Part shown: in pieces, positions 37,191-49,827 of the stretch
Layout of the letters: the number at the start of each line of letters is the position of its first letter
Numbering within the stretch: position 1 is the stretch's first letter
From: Anthoceros angustus
Taxonomy: Eukaryota; Streptophyta; Anthocerotopsida; Anthocerotales; Anthocerotaceae
Length of the DNA: 64,000 nt
Direction of reading: 5' to 3'
Assembly: GCA_010909165.1 (NCBI GenBank)
Contig: VJWM01000118.1
Location: 1 to 64,000 of the forward strand
Translations under genes and position numbers: made by a program
Notes under the pieces: generated by a model
Told to the model about the DNA's origin: nothing
The model's database searches: none
The model's input: only the letters and a program-made list of their open reading frames with translations

Positions 37191-38046
37191 TCATACAGAC
37201 ATGGCGGCCGGCCAACGACACTTCCACATCGTCATTGCAGTGATGCAAATCAAGTGGAATATAGGCCAATCTCTTGCCTCCTTGCTGTCAATCAAGTCTG
37301 TAAAAAGCTTGCTCGGTCCAATTATCAATGCTGACCCCAGGTGGGAACAAAAACTCCTGACCCAAAAGTACATCATAATTGGTAGCAGTAAAAACCAGAC
37401 AACGTAACTCGAGGGTCACAAAGATTGACAAGACCGTCAAGAGAAATAGATATCGAAAACATCTCACCCTTGATGGGCTCCTACATTCTTTGTCACGGAT
37501 GTTCCGAGGAGAGTTGCTAATCGATCCCATCAATCGCAATCGAGCGCCAAAGTCGACCAATAATAATCGGCCGAGCACCGATCGTGAACAACACCATCAG
37601 GTGCAACACCATTGATCATCACATGACCAGGTATTGTTCACCAATGCATGATTGACCCGAACTTGCAGCGATTTGTTGGTTGCAAAGATTGACAAGACCG
37701 TCAAGAGAAATAGATATCGAAACACTGCCTCACCCTTGATGGGCTCCATACCGCGTCACATTTGGATGTTCCAGGGAGAGTTGCTAATGCTGATCCCATC
37801 AACTGCAATCGAGCGGCCAAAGTCTGACCAATAATAACTGGCTGAGCACCAGTATCGAACAACACCATACGAGGTGCAACACCATTGATCATCACATGAC
37901 CAGCGGTATTGTTCACCAATGCATGATTGACCCGAACTTGCAGGCGATTTGTTGGTTGCACCAAAGGATTGCCTTGAGTGGCAAGGGCCAACTGTGAAAC
38001 CATCACCGGTTTTCCAAGACAAGTGGCTCAATCCAATCCGACTCAT
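37191..38046 (-). pseudogene. Retroviral-type aspartic protease, two tandem copies (unit 2)
   Basis: Minus strand. 37701-38006 holds VNHALVNNTAGHVMINGVAP then VLFDTGAQPVIIG, the DTGA active site. About 37420-37690 repeats the C-terminal part in damaged form (KIDKTVKRNRYR on the other strand in both). Unit 1 has one copy. Confidence 0.65.
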
Positions 38047-38239
38047 TGGTAGCTAGAGCATCGTAGTCTTGTCTCACCAATAATCGGCTTTTTTCTCTGC
38101 ATGGGTAATGCATGAACCGGTGATGTAAAGGAAGCAACCGATGCGTCCTATTCCCACCTCCTCAAGAGAAAATAAAGGCACATGCACCCGGCTTGTGTAG
38201 CAATCCGACTCCTCACGTCATGGAAGACAAACGACAGGT

Positions 38240-38781
38240 TCACCTCCTTGATCTCGGGTGACTCACGTCCGGATATGGGTGGCAAATGATCCGAACCACG
38301 CAATGGCGGAATGGGCCAAAGGTACAAGTGGCAAATGACTTAGGCATGACTTTAGCTTGCTGCAACGATACATTCTGCGTGGGCCAGAACCTGCTGTCAT
38401 GCACGGCTCGACCTAACCAAGAGCAAGGTAACTCTGCTAGCATACCGGGTGTGTGCACAGCGTGCTCTTGCTCCAGCATTTTCTTCGTCTCAGCCATCTT
38501 GTGAGCCATGCAAACATGATAAGGATCTCCATAATCTTCTCCCACACGTACATGCTCACCAGCAAATTATTATACGCCACCTGCAAGGCTTGCTGATAAG
38601 CAGGATTAGGAGTCACAGATGTAGCCAGCAATGCAGCTGCATGTGTCTCATATAGATCGAGAGCCTCATCTGCCATGTAACCAAGCAGTTGCTCAAACAT
38701 GTAACGATCTGTAAAAGCTATGCCATGCTTGAATTTCACACGGCTAGTAAGGAAGTTGAAATAGAGCCTGAAATCACGCAA
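38240..38781 (-). pseudogene. Ty3 gag region (unit 2)
   Basis: Minus strand. 38437-38781 reads MRDFRLYFNFLTSRVKFKHG, MFEQLLGYMADEALDLYETH and VWEKIMEILIMFAWL; 38240-38545 reads GEDYGDPYHVCMAHKMAET and continues for about 60 residues. The fold is helical and typical of a gag capsid in general terms only. The order gag, protease, pol supports the call more than the sequence does. Confidence 0.6.
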
Positions 38782-40084
38782 AGTCTGCGTACTGGTCTAC
38801 CAGTATAAACTTTGGGTGAAGAGAACCAGACGCCATGATTTCGAGTCACCGATTCCGCAGAAGAACCGAGCTCGACCGCTAGCCGTGATCTCACCTAATG
38901 GTGACCAGCCAACCAGATACGGCTGTTGAAGATGTCTCTTCAAGAACAAGCGATCCGCCGCTTGTAGGTCTTCCACCGGATGCTCACTCACGTAATCGAT
39001 CGATTTTGTCCACTCTTTTGCGAGGTGTGCGAGCCATGCAAACATGATAAGGATCTCCATAATCTTCTCCCACACGACATGCTCACCAAAGAATTATTAT
39101 ACGCCACCGCAAGGCTTGGCCGATAAGGTGATTAGGAGTCACAGATGTAGCCAAGAATGCACTGCATGTGTCTCATATAGATCGAGAGCCTCATCTCGCC
39201 ATGTAACCAATTGCTCAAACATGTAACGATCTCAGAAAAGCTATGCCATGCTTGAATTTCACACTGCTAGTAAGGAAGTTGAAATAGAGCCCGAATCACG
39301 CAAAGTCTGCGTACTGGTCTACCAGTATAAACTTTGGGTGAAGAGAACCAGACGCCATGATTTCGAGTCACCGATTCCGCAGAAGAACCGAGCTCGACCG
39401 CTAGCCGTGATCTCACCTAATGGTGACCAGCCAACAGATACGGTGCTGTTGAAGATGTCTCTTCAAGAACAAGCGATCCGCCGCTTGGTCGTAGGTCTTC
39501 CACCGGATGCTCACTCACGTAATCGATCGATTTTGTCCACTCTTTTGCGAGGTGTGCGAGCCATGCAAACATGATAAGGATCTCCATAATCTTCTCCCAC
39601 ACGACATGCTCACCAAAGAATTATTATACGCCACCGCAAGGCTTGGCCGATAAGGTGATTAGGAGTCACAGATGTAGCCAAGAATGCACTGCATGTGTCT
39701 CATATAGATCGAGAGCCTCATCTCGCCATGTAACCAATTGCTCAAACATGTAACGATCTCAGAAAAGCTATGCCATGCTTGAATTTCACACTGCTAGTAA
39801 GGAAGTTGAAATAGAGCCCGAATCACGCAAAGTCTCATGCATCAGTCTACCGAAAACTTATCCGACGGCTGGAAGAGAACCAGACGCCATGATTTCTAGT
39901 CACCGATTCGCAGAAGAATCGCACCGCTAGTGATCTCACCTAATGGTGACCAGCCAACCAGATACGGCTGTTGAAGATGTCTCTTCAAGAACAAGCGATC
40001 CGCCGCTTGGTCAGAGGTCTTCCACCGGATGCTCACTCACGTAATCGATCGATTTTGTCGCCCGCCTCTTTTGCGAGGTGTGCG
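38504..40084 (-). repeat. Three tandem copies of a 527-bp gag segment (unit 2)
   Basis: Copies start at about 38504, 39031 and 39558. The second and third are almost identical (the same 60-codon frame at 39044 and 39571). The joins share GAGCCATGC. Unit 1 has one copy at about 18764-19290. Confidence 0.85.
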
Positions 40085-40947
40085 AGCCACATGCTTGAGC
40101 ACCCTCCTTGAACGTAATTGGTAACAAGGTGCCTCATCACTCCGCTCATCCGGCGCATCCGTCATGCACACAACAGCAACAATGATCAGAAACCGATTTC
40201 ATCCAACAACTTGATTACCACATTCCCGTTTCACGCACATCGAATCCGGACCCTAATTCAAGGCTTTCTCAAGACCCGTAACAAGGTCCTCAGCAGCTTG
40301 ACATCAAGGTGACAGACATGCTGATTGGCGACTATTTTTAGTGCAGGTTCCTTAGCAAAGCTATTTGGTCTTCTAATCTTTGTTTGATCTACTTTCTTTG
40401 CTTTTACGCTCTCCCAAATGTCACTTCATTCATGTTCTTGATTCATGTTCAAGCATCATAGCCTCACGGCTGCATACGCCTAATGATCTATAAAGAAATA
40501 AATATAATAGTAATGAAAATAGTACTTAAAATACTAAAAATTTATATAAAATAGAAAATAAATCATATACAAAAAAGAAATAGAACATATATTTAAAATA
40601 AAACTGATATGTCACTTCAAGTTACTTGAAATAATATTTACTGGAATCTAATAGTATTTGCTACCTTTGGTGTCAGTTACTCTTATAATTCTTTTGCAAA
40701 ACTGGTCTTATTCATGAAGTTTATATGAGAATTCTCCTTATGATCCTTCTGCAAAACTGGTCTTATTCATGAAGTTTATGCGAATTTACATTGCAAAGTT
40801 TTACTTCTTCCTCTCAAATCCAAGAAAGACTTGTCACGCTTTACTTCTTTCTCTCAAATCCATAAAAGACTTGTCATATTTACTGCTCTTTTATGTGTGC
40901 TTTGTTTTTAGTATCTAGTATTCCCTTTATCATCTAATGGTAGGCGC

Positions 40948-41094
40948 GAGAGCTTAACGAACAAGAGACGTATTAGGAAATATGAATATGACGAGACCAA
41001 GGGGGACCACCATCTAAGCCTAAGTATTTCTCAGTGACCAATAGCGTACAAGTATCGTGAGGGAAAGGTGAAAACAACCCTAGGAAAGGGAGTG
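40948..41094 (+). pseudogene. 23S-type LSU rRNA fragment (unit 3)
   Basis: Essentially identical to the unit 1 copy, including the GTATCGTGAGGGAAAGG core. Its presence in all three units at the same place shows it was part of the unit before amplification. Confidence 0.65.
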
Positions 41095-41343
41095 TTACTT
41101 AGAGTTACTTAAAATAGTATTTACTTAGATTAATATTACATATAGTCGTTAAAATAGCATTTAAAATACTTAGTACTTGAAATAGTCGTTACTTGATTAA
41201 AGCTACCCATCTAAAAATGCCAATAAATCCCTTTTAAATAGGACTTCCCGCCATCGAAGTTTGTATAAACTTTTTTCTTAGTTACGTAACAAATAAACAA
41301 GGATATAGATACGTTTGCACAAGAAGACGAAAGTCTGTTCAGC

Positions 41344-42151
41344 ATGAGTCATGCTTCAATGTCACTTGTAGCTTATTTGGCGCATCTTAGGGCGAGAGTG
41401 ATGGAGTTTGAGGAGGATCGGGCGGACATTGGATCGAATTACGAGGAGGGTGAGCCTACGGAGGAGGAAGAGTACGAGGAGGAGGACCACACGCTAGAGA
41501 GTAGTGAAGGGTCCTTCGAGGATGATTACTACGTTACTCGGTGGATCATGATTGGAAGCATACTGCCACCTTCTCGCTCGCACCCTATCAACATCTAGAG
41601 GACATGGAAAAGGTACACATATATCAAGAGTCCATGGAACACTCTTATGCCCGCTTGTTTCCTATAGATTGTGTAGAACAACTCTTAGGTCGGGCCTCGT
41701 TCTAATCAATTCTACACCAAACCTCCTCTTGCGGTATATTGTCCCCAAATCCCTAGGATGTAGACCGATACGTGGGAGTTATGGTGCTCGGGCATCCACC
41801 AAGAAGAGGGCTGGATTTGGTTTATTGCCGAGACAACCCATCGGGAAATCGCATTCTCAGAGCCAAAGCCTCCTACATGTCTCATCTATTGAGGCGGAGT
41901 ATGAGGCACTCTCAGTTTAAGCAAGGCTCTCCAGCTCAACGCATTGAAGCTTAAAGCTCATGCCGATGATGAATTTGTAGTCCGGAGCTTGCGGGAGGGG
42001 CGTACAGTTCAAACTCAAAGATCCTTTGGGATCTACATATTGCGCCTTGGTCCGACTTAGGTTTTCAAGTCCTTTGAGATCAAGCAAGTTAGTCCTTACG
42101 TAGGGGTTGAAGCAAAGGCGCACTATCTTGCACTGTGCTATTATATCTTAA
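41344..42151 (+). pseudogene. RNase H-domain gene, copy A of unit 3 (frames broken)
   Basis: The first 73 codons of exon 1 read nearly cleanly and match the intact gene (acidic run EEEEYEEEDH, then SSEGSFEDDYY). Later parts are broken by indels. The copy ends in TAA at 42149-42151. Confidence 0.7.
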
Positions 42152-42383
42152 GTGAGGTATCCAGTATGCGTGACCTCAAAGAGATGGTGTACCAAAGTGC
42201 GAGATGTAATGCGAGAAGTTGTAGCGTTGTCCTTAGAGTTATTGTCGCTTAGCTATGAACAATGTCTAGGTAGAAATGGTTTGTCCACATAAAAGGGAAT
42301 ATGTCCTAAATCGGGTTTTTGAGGGATTTTCTAATTGAAAAGTAGTGTTCACAAGCGGTGCCACAACTTGCATGTAACCACTT

Positions 42384-42524
42384 AGGTGTAGAAACCCTAT
42401 AGTGTAGAAACCCCATATAGGTGTAGAAACCCTATATAGTGTAGAAACCCTATATAGTGTAGAAACCCTATATAGGTGTAGAAACCCTATATAGGTGTAG
42501 AAACCCTATATAGGTGTAGAAACC
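42384..42524. repeat. Telomere-word minisatellite (unit 3, first)
   Basis: Seven to eight copies, same unit, downstream of RNase H copy A. Confidence 0.9.
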
Positions 42525-43087
42525 TGGATGTTGCCTACTGAGACAATTTTCATTCTGCAATAATATTATGCTTGCTTGGATATCCTTTTTTGCCTAATGC
42601 CTTTTGTGCCTAATTCTTTTATGGATGATTGGGAACATGTCCAGATCACACTTGTTCCTTCCAATGCCTCTCCTCTCTTACTTTTGTATTGACGCAGGGG
42701 GCGACAAGTGCGTTGGATCCGTTTCCTCTTTTTTACAATTTCTGAGACAAGGCTTTAACTTTGAACCCGTCATGATGGGAAGAAGATCTTTCTCTATCGT
42801 GTGTGTGCATTGTATACATGAGCGATGAGTTAATGCTTGACTAGTATTGTTGGACATGGTTACACAACTATTTAGACTATTTCATCAAAAGCTTAGCATT
42901 TTGTTGAAAAAGTAAGGAGGTGAACCCATCTACCATAAAAGACATCTTAGTAAGAAGAAGCAATTGAGCTCAATGTTTGTGCTTAATGGTCCATAGTGGA
43001 TTTTTCTTCTTCTAAAAGCACTTGCAGCATGTTGGTTGTCATCACTCGCTTGTCACCAAACATTGAAAGAGTTGTTTTATCCAAATT

Positions 43088-43265
43088 GTAGTCCGGAGCT
43101 ATGGAGGGCAAGTACCTCGGACACAAAACTCAAAAGATCCTTTGGGATCTACATATTGCGCCTTGGTCCGACTTAGGTTTTCAAGTCCTTTGAGATCAAG
43201 CAAGTTAGTCCTTACGAGGGGTTGAAGCAAAGGCGCACTATCTTGCACCTGCTATTATATCTTAA
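43088..43265 (+). pseudogene. 3' part of an RNase H exon in a local duplication
   Basis: Begins in the middle of the RNase H exon (TTGTAGTCCGGAGC) directly after text that belongs about 1.1 kb further on. It belongs to the duplicated segment at about 43083-44190. The join has short shared text (ATTGTAG / TTTGTAG). Confidence 0.7.
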
Positions 43266-43494
43266 GTGAGGTATCCCAACTGGCGTGACCTCAAAAGAGA
43301 TGGTGTACCGATTTCGAGATGTAATGCGAGAAGTTGTAGCGTTGTCCTTAGAGTTATTGTCGCTTAGCTATGAACAATGTCTAGGTAGAAATGGTTTGTC
43401 CACATAAAAGGGAATATGTCCTAAATCGGGTTTTTGAGGGATTTTCTAATTGAAAAAGTAGTGTTCACAAGCGGTGCCACAACTTGCAACCACT

Positions 43495-43640
43495 TAGGTG
43501 TAGAAACCCTATATAGGTGTAGAAACCCTATATAGGTGTAGAAACCCTATATAGTGTAGAAACCCTATATAGGTGTAGAAACCCTATATAGGTGTAGAAA
43601 CCTTATATAGGTGTAGAAACCCTATATAGGTGTAGAAACC
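43495..43640. repeat. Telomere-word minisatellite (unit 3, second)
   Basis: Second block in unit 3, carried by the local duplication of about 1.1 kb. Seven to eight copies. Confidence 0.9.
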
Positions 43641-44479
43641 TGGATGTTGCTCACTACAGACAATTTTCATTCTGCAATAATATTATGCTTGCTTGGATAT
43701 CCTTTTTTGCCTAATGCCTTTTGTGCCTAATTCTTTTATGGATGATTGGGAACATGTCCAGATCACACTTGTTCCTTCCAATGCCTCTCCTCTCTTACTT
43801 TTGTATTGACTAGGCGTGCGTTGGATCCGCTTCTCTTTTACAATTTCGAGACAAGGCTTTAACTTTGAACCCGTCATGATGGGAAGAAGATCTTTCTATC
43901 GTGTGTGTGCATTGTATACATGAGCGATGAGTTAATGCTTGACTAGTATTGTTGGACATGGTTACACAACTATTTAGACTATTTCATCAAAAGCTTAGCA
44001 TTTTGTTGAAAAAGTAAGGAGGGTGAACCCATCTACCATAAAAGACATCTTAGTAAGAAGAAGCAATTGAGCTCAATGTTTGTGCTTAATGGTCCATAGT
44101 GGATTTTTCTTCTTCTAAAAGCACTTGCAGCATGTTGGTTGTCATCACTCGCTTGTCACTACCTAAACATTGAAAGAGTTGTTTTATCCAACAGTAATTC
44201 TTTGGAGTCTTGAATATATCAAGAATAAAGAAGCCCAATAAATATGTACAATTGTCTTCACAGGGCTACATATGAGAGAAGGCTATGCTCATGAGGGGCA
44301 AAGCACGGGACTGGACTTTGGATTTCTCCCATGGGCTAGAATTACAGAACACACACAGCCAAAAAGGAGACTTGATGGAAACTTCCTTATTGCTCATAGA
44401 AAAACACATATAACAGTCACGACCATGCATGAATAGTGAACCCCGGGATGCAGCCATAGACACAAAATTACAAGCCTCG

Positions 44480-44775
44480 GTAGCCGATTAGGGGAAGTTG
44501 AGTAGCGATAGTTCCTCTCCCTTAATTGCACCTTTCACCAAAATACTCAAAGGGATTGAAAGATCCGCATAACATAGATTACTATGAGGTGACTTCAACA
44601 AATCTTGTAAGGATGAGTTTGGTTAGGGGAAGTTGAGTAGTGTTTTCTCTTCCTTAATTGCATCTTTCTTGCAAAATACTCAAAAGAGATTGAAAGATCT
44701 GACATAGCATAGATATTACTTTGGGGCTAGCTTCAACAAATCTTGTAAGGGATGAGTTTGGTAGCTATTGTGAGG
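44480..44775. repeat. Two tandem copies of the 130-bp repeat (unit 3)
   Basis: One copy fewer than in units 1 and 2, so the number varies between units. A diverged single copy is at about 49160-49250. Confidence 0.8.
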
Positions 44776-45417
44776 AAATATTACCGTAGTAGTGTCTGTC
44801 TGAGACATTGTGGACTAGCCCGTGAGTATTCGAAATCAACAGGCTGCATCCAGAGTTCGATTAGTAGAGAGCCTCTACAATGGTTCGTCGTATATATAAT
44901 ATATATATATATATAATTATAACTACAAAGGTAAGGAGTAAATAATGAAGAACAATAATAGCAATATTATATGTAAAATAAAACTTATATGTAGAATAGA
45001 GTAGACGTTATTAATAGACGAGATGGGAAACTTATATGTTACTTAAAGTTACTTGAAATAGTACATACTAAGATCAATATTACATACAGTAGTTAAAATA
45101 GCACTTAAAATATTTCATACTTGTACAATAATAGGAATCATATATATTCAAAATACAACTTATATGTTACTTAAAATAGTATTTACTTAGATTAATATTA
45201 TATATAGTAGTTAACTTGTACTTAAAATACTTAGTGCTTAAAATAGTCGTTACTTGATAAAAGCTACCTTTCTAAAAATGCCAATTCATCCCTTTAAATA
45301 CGACTTCCGTGATCAAATATTGTAAAATCTTTTATTAGTTACATAACTAATAAATGGAAATACAAACACGCTTTGAACTTCCAACTCGAGAGCCAAGAAG
45401 ACGCAAGTCTGCTCACC

Positions 45418-46229
45418 ATGAATCATGCTTCATCGTCATTTGTAGCTTATTTGGCGCATCTCGGGCAAGAGTGATGGAGTTTGAGGAGGATCGACCGCGA
45501 TGGACATTGATGAGTACGAGGAGGTGAGCCTACGGAGGAGGAAGAGTACGAGGAGGAGGGCGACCACACGCCGAGAGTAGTGAAGGGTCCTTGAGGATGA
45601 TTACTACGTTCGTGCAGTGGATCATGATTGGAAGCATACTCGTCACCACGCTTTTGCACCCTATCAACATCTAGAGGACATGGAAAAGGTACACATATAT
45701 CAAGAGTCCATGGAACACTCTTATGCCCGCTTGTTTCCTATAGATTGTGTAGAACAACTCTTAATTTGCTGTTTCTAATCAATTCTACACCAAACCTCCT
45801 CTTGCGGTATATTGTCCCCAAATCCCTAGGACGGAGGCCGATACGTGGGAGTTATGGTGCTGGGGCATCCACCAAGAAGAGGGCTGGATTTGGTTTATTC
45901 TTTGAGACAACCTCTGGGAAATCGCATTCTCAGAGCCAAAGCCTCCTACATGTCTCATCTATTGAGGCGGAGTATGAGGCACTCCTCGCAGTTTAAGCAA
46001 GGCTCTCCAGCTCAATGCATTGAAGCTTAAAGCTCATGCCGATGGCAATTTGTAGTCCGGAGCTTGCGGGCGCGAAGTACCGGACACAAAACTCAAAGAT
46101 CCTTTGGGATCTACATATTGCGATCTTGGTCCGACTTAGGTTTTTCAAGTCCTTTGAGATCAAGCAGTTAGTCCTTACGAGGGGTTGAAGCAAAGGCGCA
46201 CTATCTCGCACTCAGCAATTATATCTTAA
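45418..46229 (+). pseudogene. RNase H-domain gene, copy B of unit 3 (frames broken)
   Basis: Type B start (ATGAATCATGC), intron, RNase H exon and TAA stop at 46227-46229. It is the first of two type B copies in this unit. Confidence 0.7.
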
Positions 46230-46705
46230 GTGAGCTATCCCAACTATGTGTGACCTCAAAGAGATGGTGTACCAAGACTTTCGAGATGCGAATCACGAGA
46301 AGTTGTAGCGTTGTCCTTAGAGTTATTGTCGCTCATTACTGAGCAATGTCTAGGTAGAAATGGTTTGTCCACATAAAAGGGAATACGTCCGGAAATTGGG
46401 TTTTGAGGATTTTCTAATTGAAAAGTAGTGTTCTGGCCGTGCCACAACTTATATGTTACTTAAAATAGTATTTACTTAGATTAATATTATATATAGTAGT
46501 TAACTTGTACTTAAAATACTTAGTGCTTAAAATAGTCACTTGATAAAAGCTACCTTTCTAAAAATGCCAATTCATCCCTTTAAATACGACTTCCGTGATC
46601 AAATATTGTAAAATCTTTTATTAGTTACATAACTAATAAATGGAAATACAAACACGCTTTGAACTTCCAACTTCCGAGAGCCAAGAAGACGCAAGTCCGC
46701 TCACC

Positions 46706-47516
46706 ATGAATCATGCTTCATCGTCATTTGTAGCTTATTTTGGCGATCTCGGGCAAGAGTGATGGAGTTTGAGGAGGATCAGACCGCGATGGACATTGAT
46801 CAGAATTACGAGGAGGGTGAGCCTACGGAGGAGGAAGAGTACGAGGAGGAGGACGACCACACGCCGAGAGTAGTGAAGGGTCCTTCGAGGATGATTACTA
46901 CGTTCGTGCAGTGGATCATGATTGGAAGCATACTCGTCACCTTCTGCTTTCTGCACCCTATCAACATCTAGAGGACATGGAAAAGGTACACATATATCAA
47001 GAGTCCATGGAACACTCTTATGCCCGCTTGTTTCCTATAGATTGTGTAGAACAACTCTTAGGGCCTGTTTAATCAATTCTACACCAAACCTCCTCTTGCG
47101 TATATTGTCCCCAAATCCCTAGACGATACGTGGGAGTTATGGTGCTCGGGGCATCCACCAAGAAGAGGGCTGGATTTGGTTTATTCCGAGACAACCTCTG
47201 GGAAATCGCATTCTCGCAGAGCCAAAGCCTCCTACATGTCTCATCTATTGAGGCGGAGTATGAGGCACTCCTCGCAGTTTAAGCAAGGCTCTCCAGCTCA
47301 ATGCATTGAAGCTTAAAGCTCATGCCGATGACGAATTTGTAGTCCGGAGCTATGGGAGGGCGCGAAGTACCGGACACAAAACTCAAAGATCCTTTGGGAT
47401 CTACATATTGCGCCTTGGTCCGACTTAGGTTTTTCAAGTCCTTTGAGATCAAGTTAGTCCTTACGAGGGGTTGAAGCAAAGGCGCACTATCTCGCACCTG
47501 TGCAATTATATCTTAA
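46706..47516 (+). pseudogene. RNase H-domain gene, second copy B of unit 3 (frames broken)
   Basis: Second type B copy, produced by the local duplication that joins at about 46445. Exon 1 is readable over its acidic part (46759-46971). The copy ends with TAA at 47514-47516. Confidence 0.7.
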
Positions 47517-47796
47517 GTGAGCTATCCCAACTATGTGTGACCTCAAAGAGATGGTGTGCTTTCGAGACAATGCGAGAAGTTGTAGCGTTGTCCTTAGAGT
47601 TATTGTCGCCCTATGAGCAATGTCTAGGTAGAAATGGTTTGTCCACATAAAAGGGAATACGTCCGAAATTGGGTTTTGAGGATTTTCTAATTGAAAAGTA
47701 GTGTTCACAAGCCACAACCAAGTAACCACTTAATCCTTATGTGTTGTATCCATGGGGGCCACACAAGCATTTACGCTTGAAAATGGATGACATCTT

Positions 47797-47822
47797 GAGT
47801 GCACAAACTTGTTTGTGCACTC
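47797..47822. repeat. 26-bp palindrome (unit 3)
   Basis: Same as at 5707-5732. Confidence 0.9.
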
Positions 47823-49083
47823 ATATTAGTTATGCATATTAAATGCTTGATATTTTTAAACGAGGACACTTTATAAGGTTTTAGGGTTAATGGAAAAACT
47901 CTTGTTTTGGTAACATCTAGCGATCAACGCCAATAGTGCAGCAAGATCGCCTTTGTGGATCTACCCTAAGATCCAAGGATTATCGATTAAGAAACATCCT
48001 TGGAGGTCCAGTGAAATGCAATGCCAAGTTAGTCTCGCTTTGGTCCATTCCATTTATCGTGATCGGATATATCGAGTAGGATGGCTTGTACACTTGATAC
48101 GGTGCTTAGGTAGCTTCGTTTGTTCCTCGCTTTAACTCTAACCGCAGCATACAGTTCCATCTCAAGTCTTTCGCCAAGACAAAAGCATTGATGTCAAATC
48201 CATGTGCACAAACAATAATATGATCAACCTCTAGCAAGGTGCCCAAACGACTTTTTGCTCTCCTAGACATTACTCTTGTTTGCGCATCAATCGGCGAGTG
48301 CCCAAACTTGATTGCGCACTGGACATTTTGACATAACATGGTGCGCAAGCATGACCACTCTAGTGCGCAATGCTTCTTATTTTGGTTGTATTTAGTATGC
48401 TATTTTTAGTAGCAAGTGCGGTTGTGCACTTGCCACAAAATTTTGGCATTTTGTGCTTTTGTTTGTGTTTTTGAGTTTTGTAGTTTTGAAGGGTTCGTTT
48501 GGCGTTTTCAACCCTCCTAAGCCTTCTAAGTACAGTGTGAGATATGTTAACCCATTTGTGCACCTCCTTCCTTCTTGTCCTCATCGTTTTCTACCTTGAA
48601 CAATTCATGACCTCCAAAGATCTTGAGACTTTTGGCGTGGGCCCAGCCACAAGTGCACCCTATCAATCTCATTCTTTGCGGTGCACGTGGAGCAAGAGTC
48701 TCGTCGAATGATATTATCGCTTCCAATGTCTAAGAGACAAGGTCAAGAAAATTTCCCAAAGGGAGAGTAGTGTTAAGACCGGCCGTGCAAGGGAAGATCT
48801 AGAGCGATGCGTAAACTTGTGAATAAATAAGGTCATTCACACGAGCAAGTAAAACAAAATTTTGGAACAAGTATAACATATCATCGAATCTGCTAAACTT
48901 TGAAAACCCTTCTATTTATTCATGAGGGTCACCCGAGAAACCCATTTCTACCAAGACACCCATATGAATCTTTTAGGGTTGTGCAACGTTGTTTTGTGCA
49001 AATGCGTGCAGTGGTGAGCTGCTCAGAGAGAGCTCTTCACAAGCCATTGTTGAAGCAACCGTTGCTCCAATAGTGGCCCGCAT

Positions 49084-49113
49084 AGGTGTGCATAAGTGCA
49101 CTTATGCACACCT
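49084..49113. repeat. 30-bp palindrome (unit 3)
   Basis: Same as at 7014-7043. Part of the text to its left (present at 25850-25920 in unit 2) is deleted here near 49000. Confidence 0.9.
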
Positions 49114-49827
49114 CCAAGATTAGAACAGACGAAGTTTGACATTACCGTTTTTGTTGAGATGCGGGCATTGGGCATTGAAAGATTTGACGTAGCATAGATA
49201 TTACTCTGAGGCTAGCTTCAATAAATCTTGTAAGGGATGAGTTTGGTTGCTCTAGATATGTGAGGAAGCTCGACCGTATCTGCTTCGGCAGTGGTTAAGG
49301 TGTCTGCTTGTGACTTTTGCGGACTAGCCCATAAGTGTATGCTGTGTCCAAAGTAGGGAAAGAGCTCCTCTTGTTGTTAAAGTCATCCTTACACACTTCT
49401 CTCAATATTATCCGCGAGTATGAAGAAGTTAGGCTGCACCTTGATACGCCTTCCCACCTGCACAACTCTAGGGAGTTTAAAATAAAAATTATATATTTAT
49501 AATTATAGAAGTAAGAAGTAAATAATAAATTATAATATACAAATAATATATTTAAAATTATAAATATTAACTAAAGTTGTTTACAATATAATTTACTTTT
49601 ATTTATATTCTATATAGTAGTTAAAATAGCACTTAAAATATCTAGTACTTCAAATAGTCGTTACTTGATTGAAGCTATTTATCTAAAAATACTTAAATAT
49701 GACTTCCCGCAATCAAAGTTTATATTATTTTCTGTAACTAATAAACAGGGATATGGATACGTTTGAACGTTTAAACTTCCAGCTTCTCACAGCGAGGAAG
49801 ACGGAAGTATGAGGTAATCTGCTCACC

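Larger units (their letters stand above)
19527..40336. repeat. Array unit 2 (about 20.8 kb)
   Basis: Second complete unit, same order as unit 1. It is about 1.8 kb longer, mainly because of local tandem duplications in the Ty3 part (34.5-35.4, 37.4-38.0 and 38.5-40.1 kb). Some stretches (about 32.2-35.0 and 37.69-38.79 kb) are much cleaner than the same stretches in unit 1 and give the best view of integrase, RT, protease and gag. Confidence 0.85.
41975..44190. repeat. Local duplication of about 1.1 kb in unit 3
   Basis: About 41975-43080 is repeated as about 43083-44190: RNase H exon end, 3' flank, minisatellite and following segment. The join at 43083 has about 7 shared bases. Confidence 0.8.
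45155..47720. repeat. Local duplication of about 1.29 kb in unit 3
   Basis: About 45155-46445 is repeated as 46446-47720 and carries RNase H copy B. The join reads CCACAACTTATATGTTACTT, with ACAACTT common to both sides. Confidence 0.8.
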
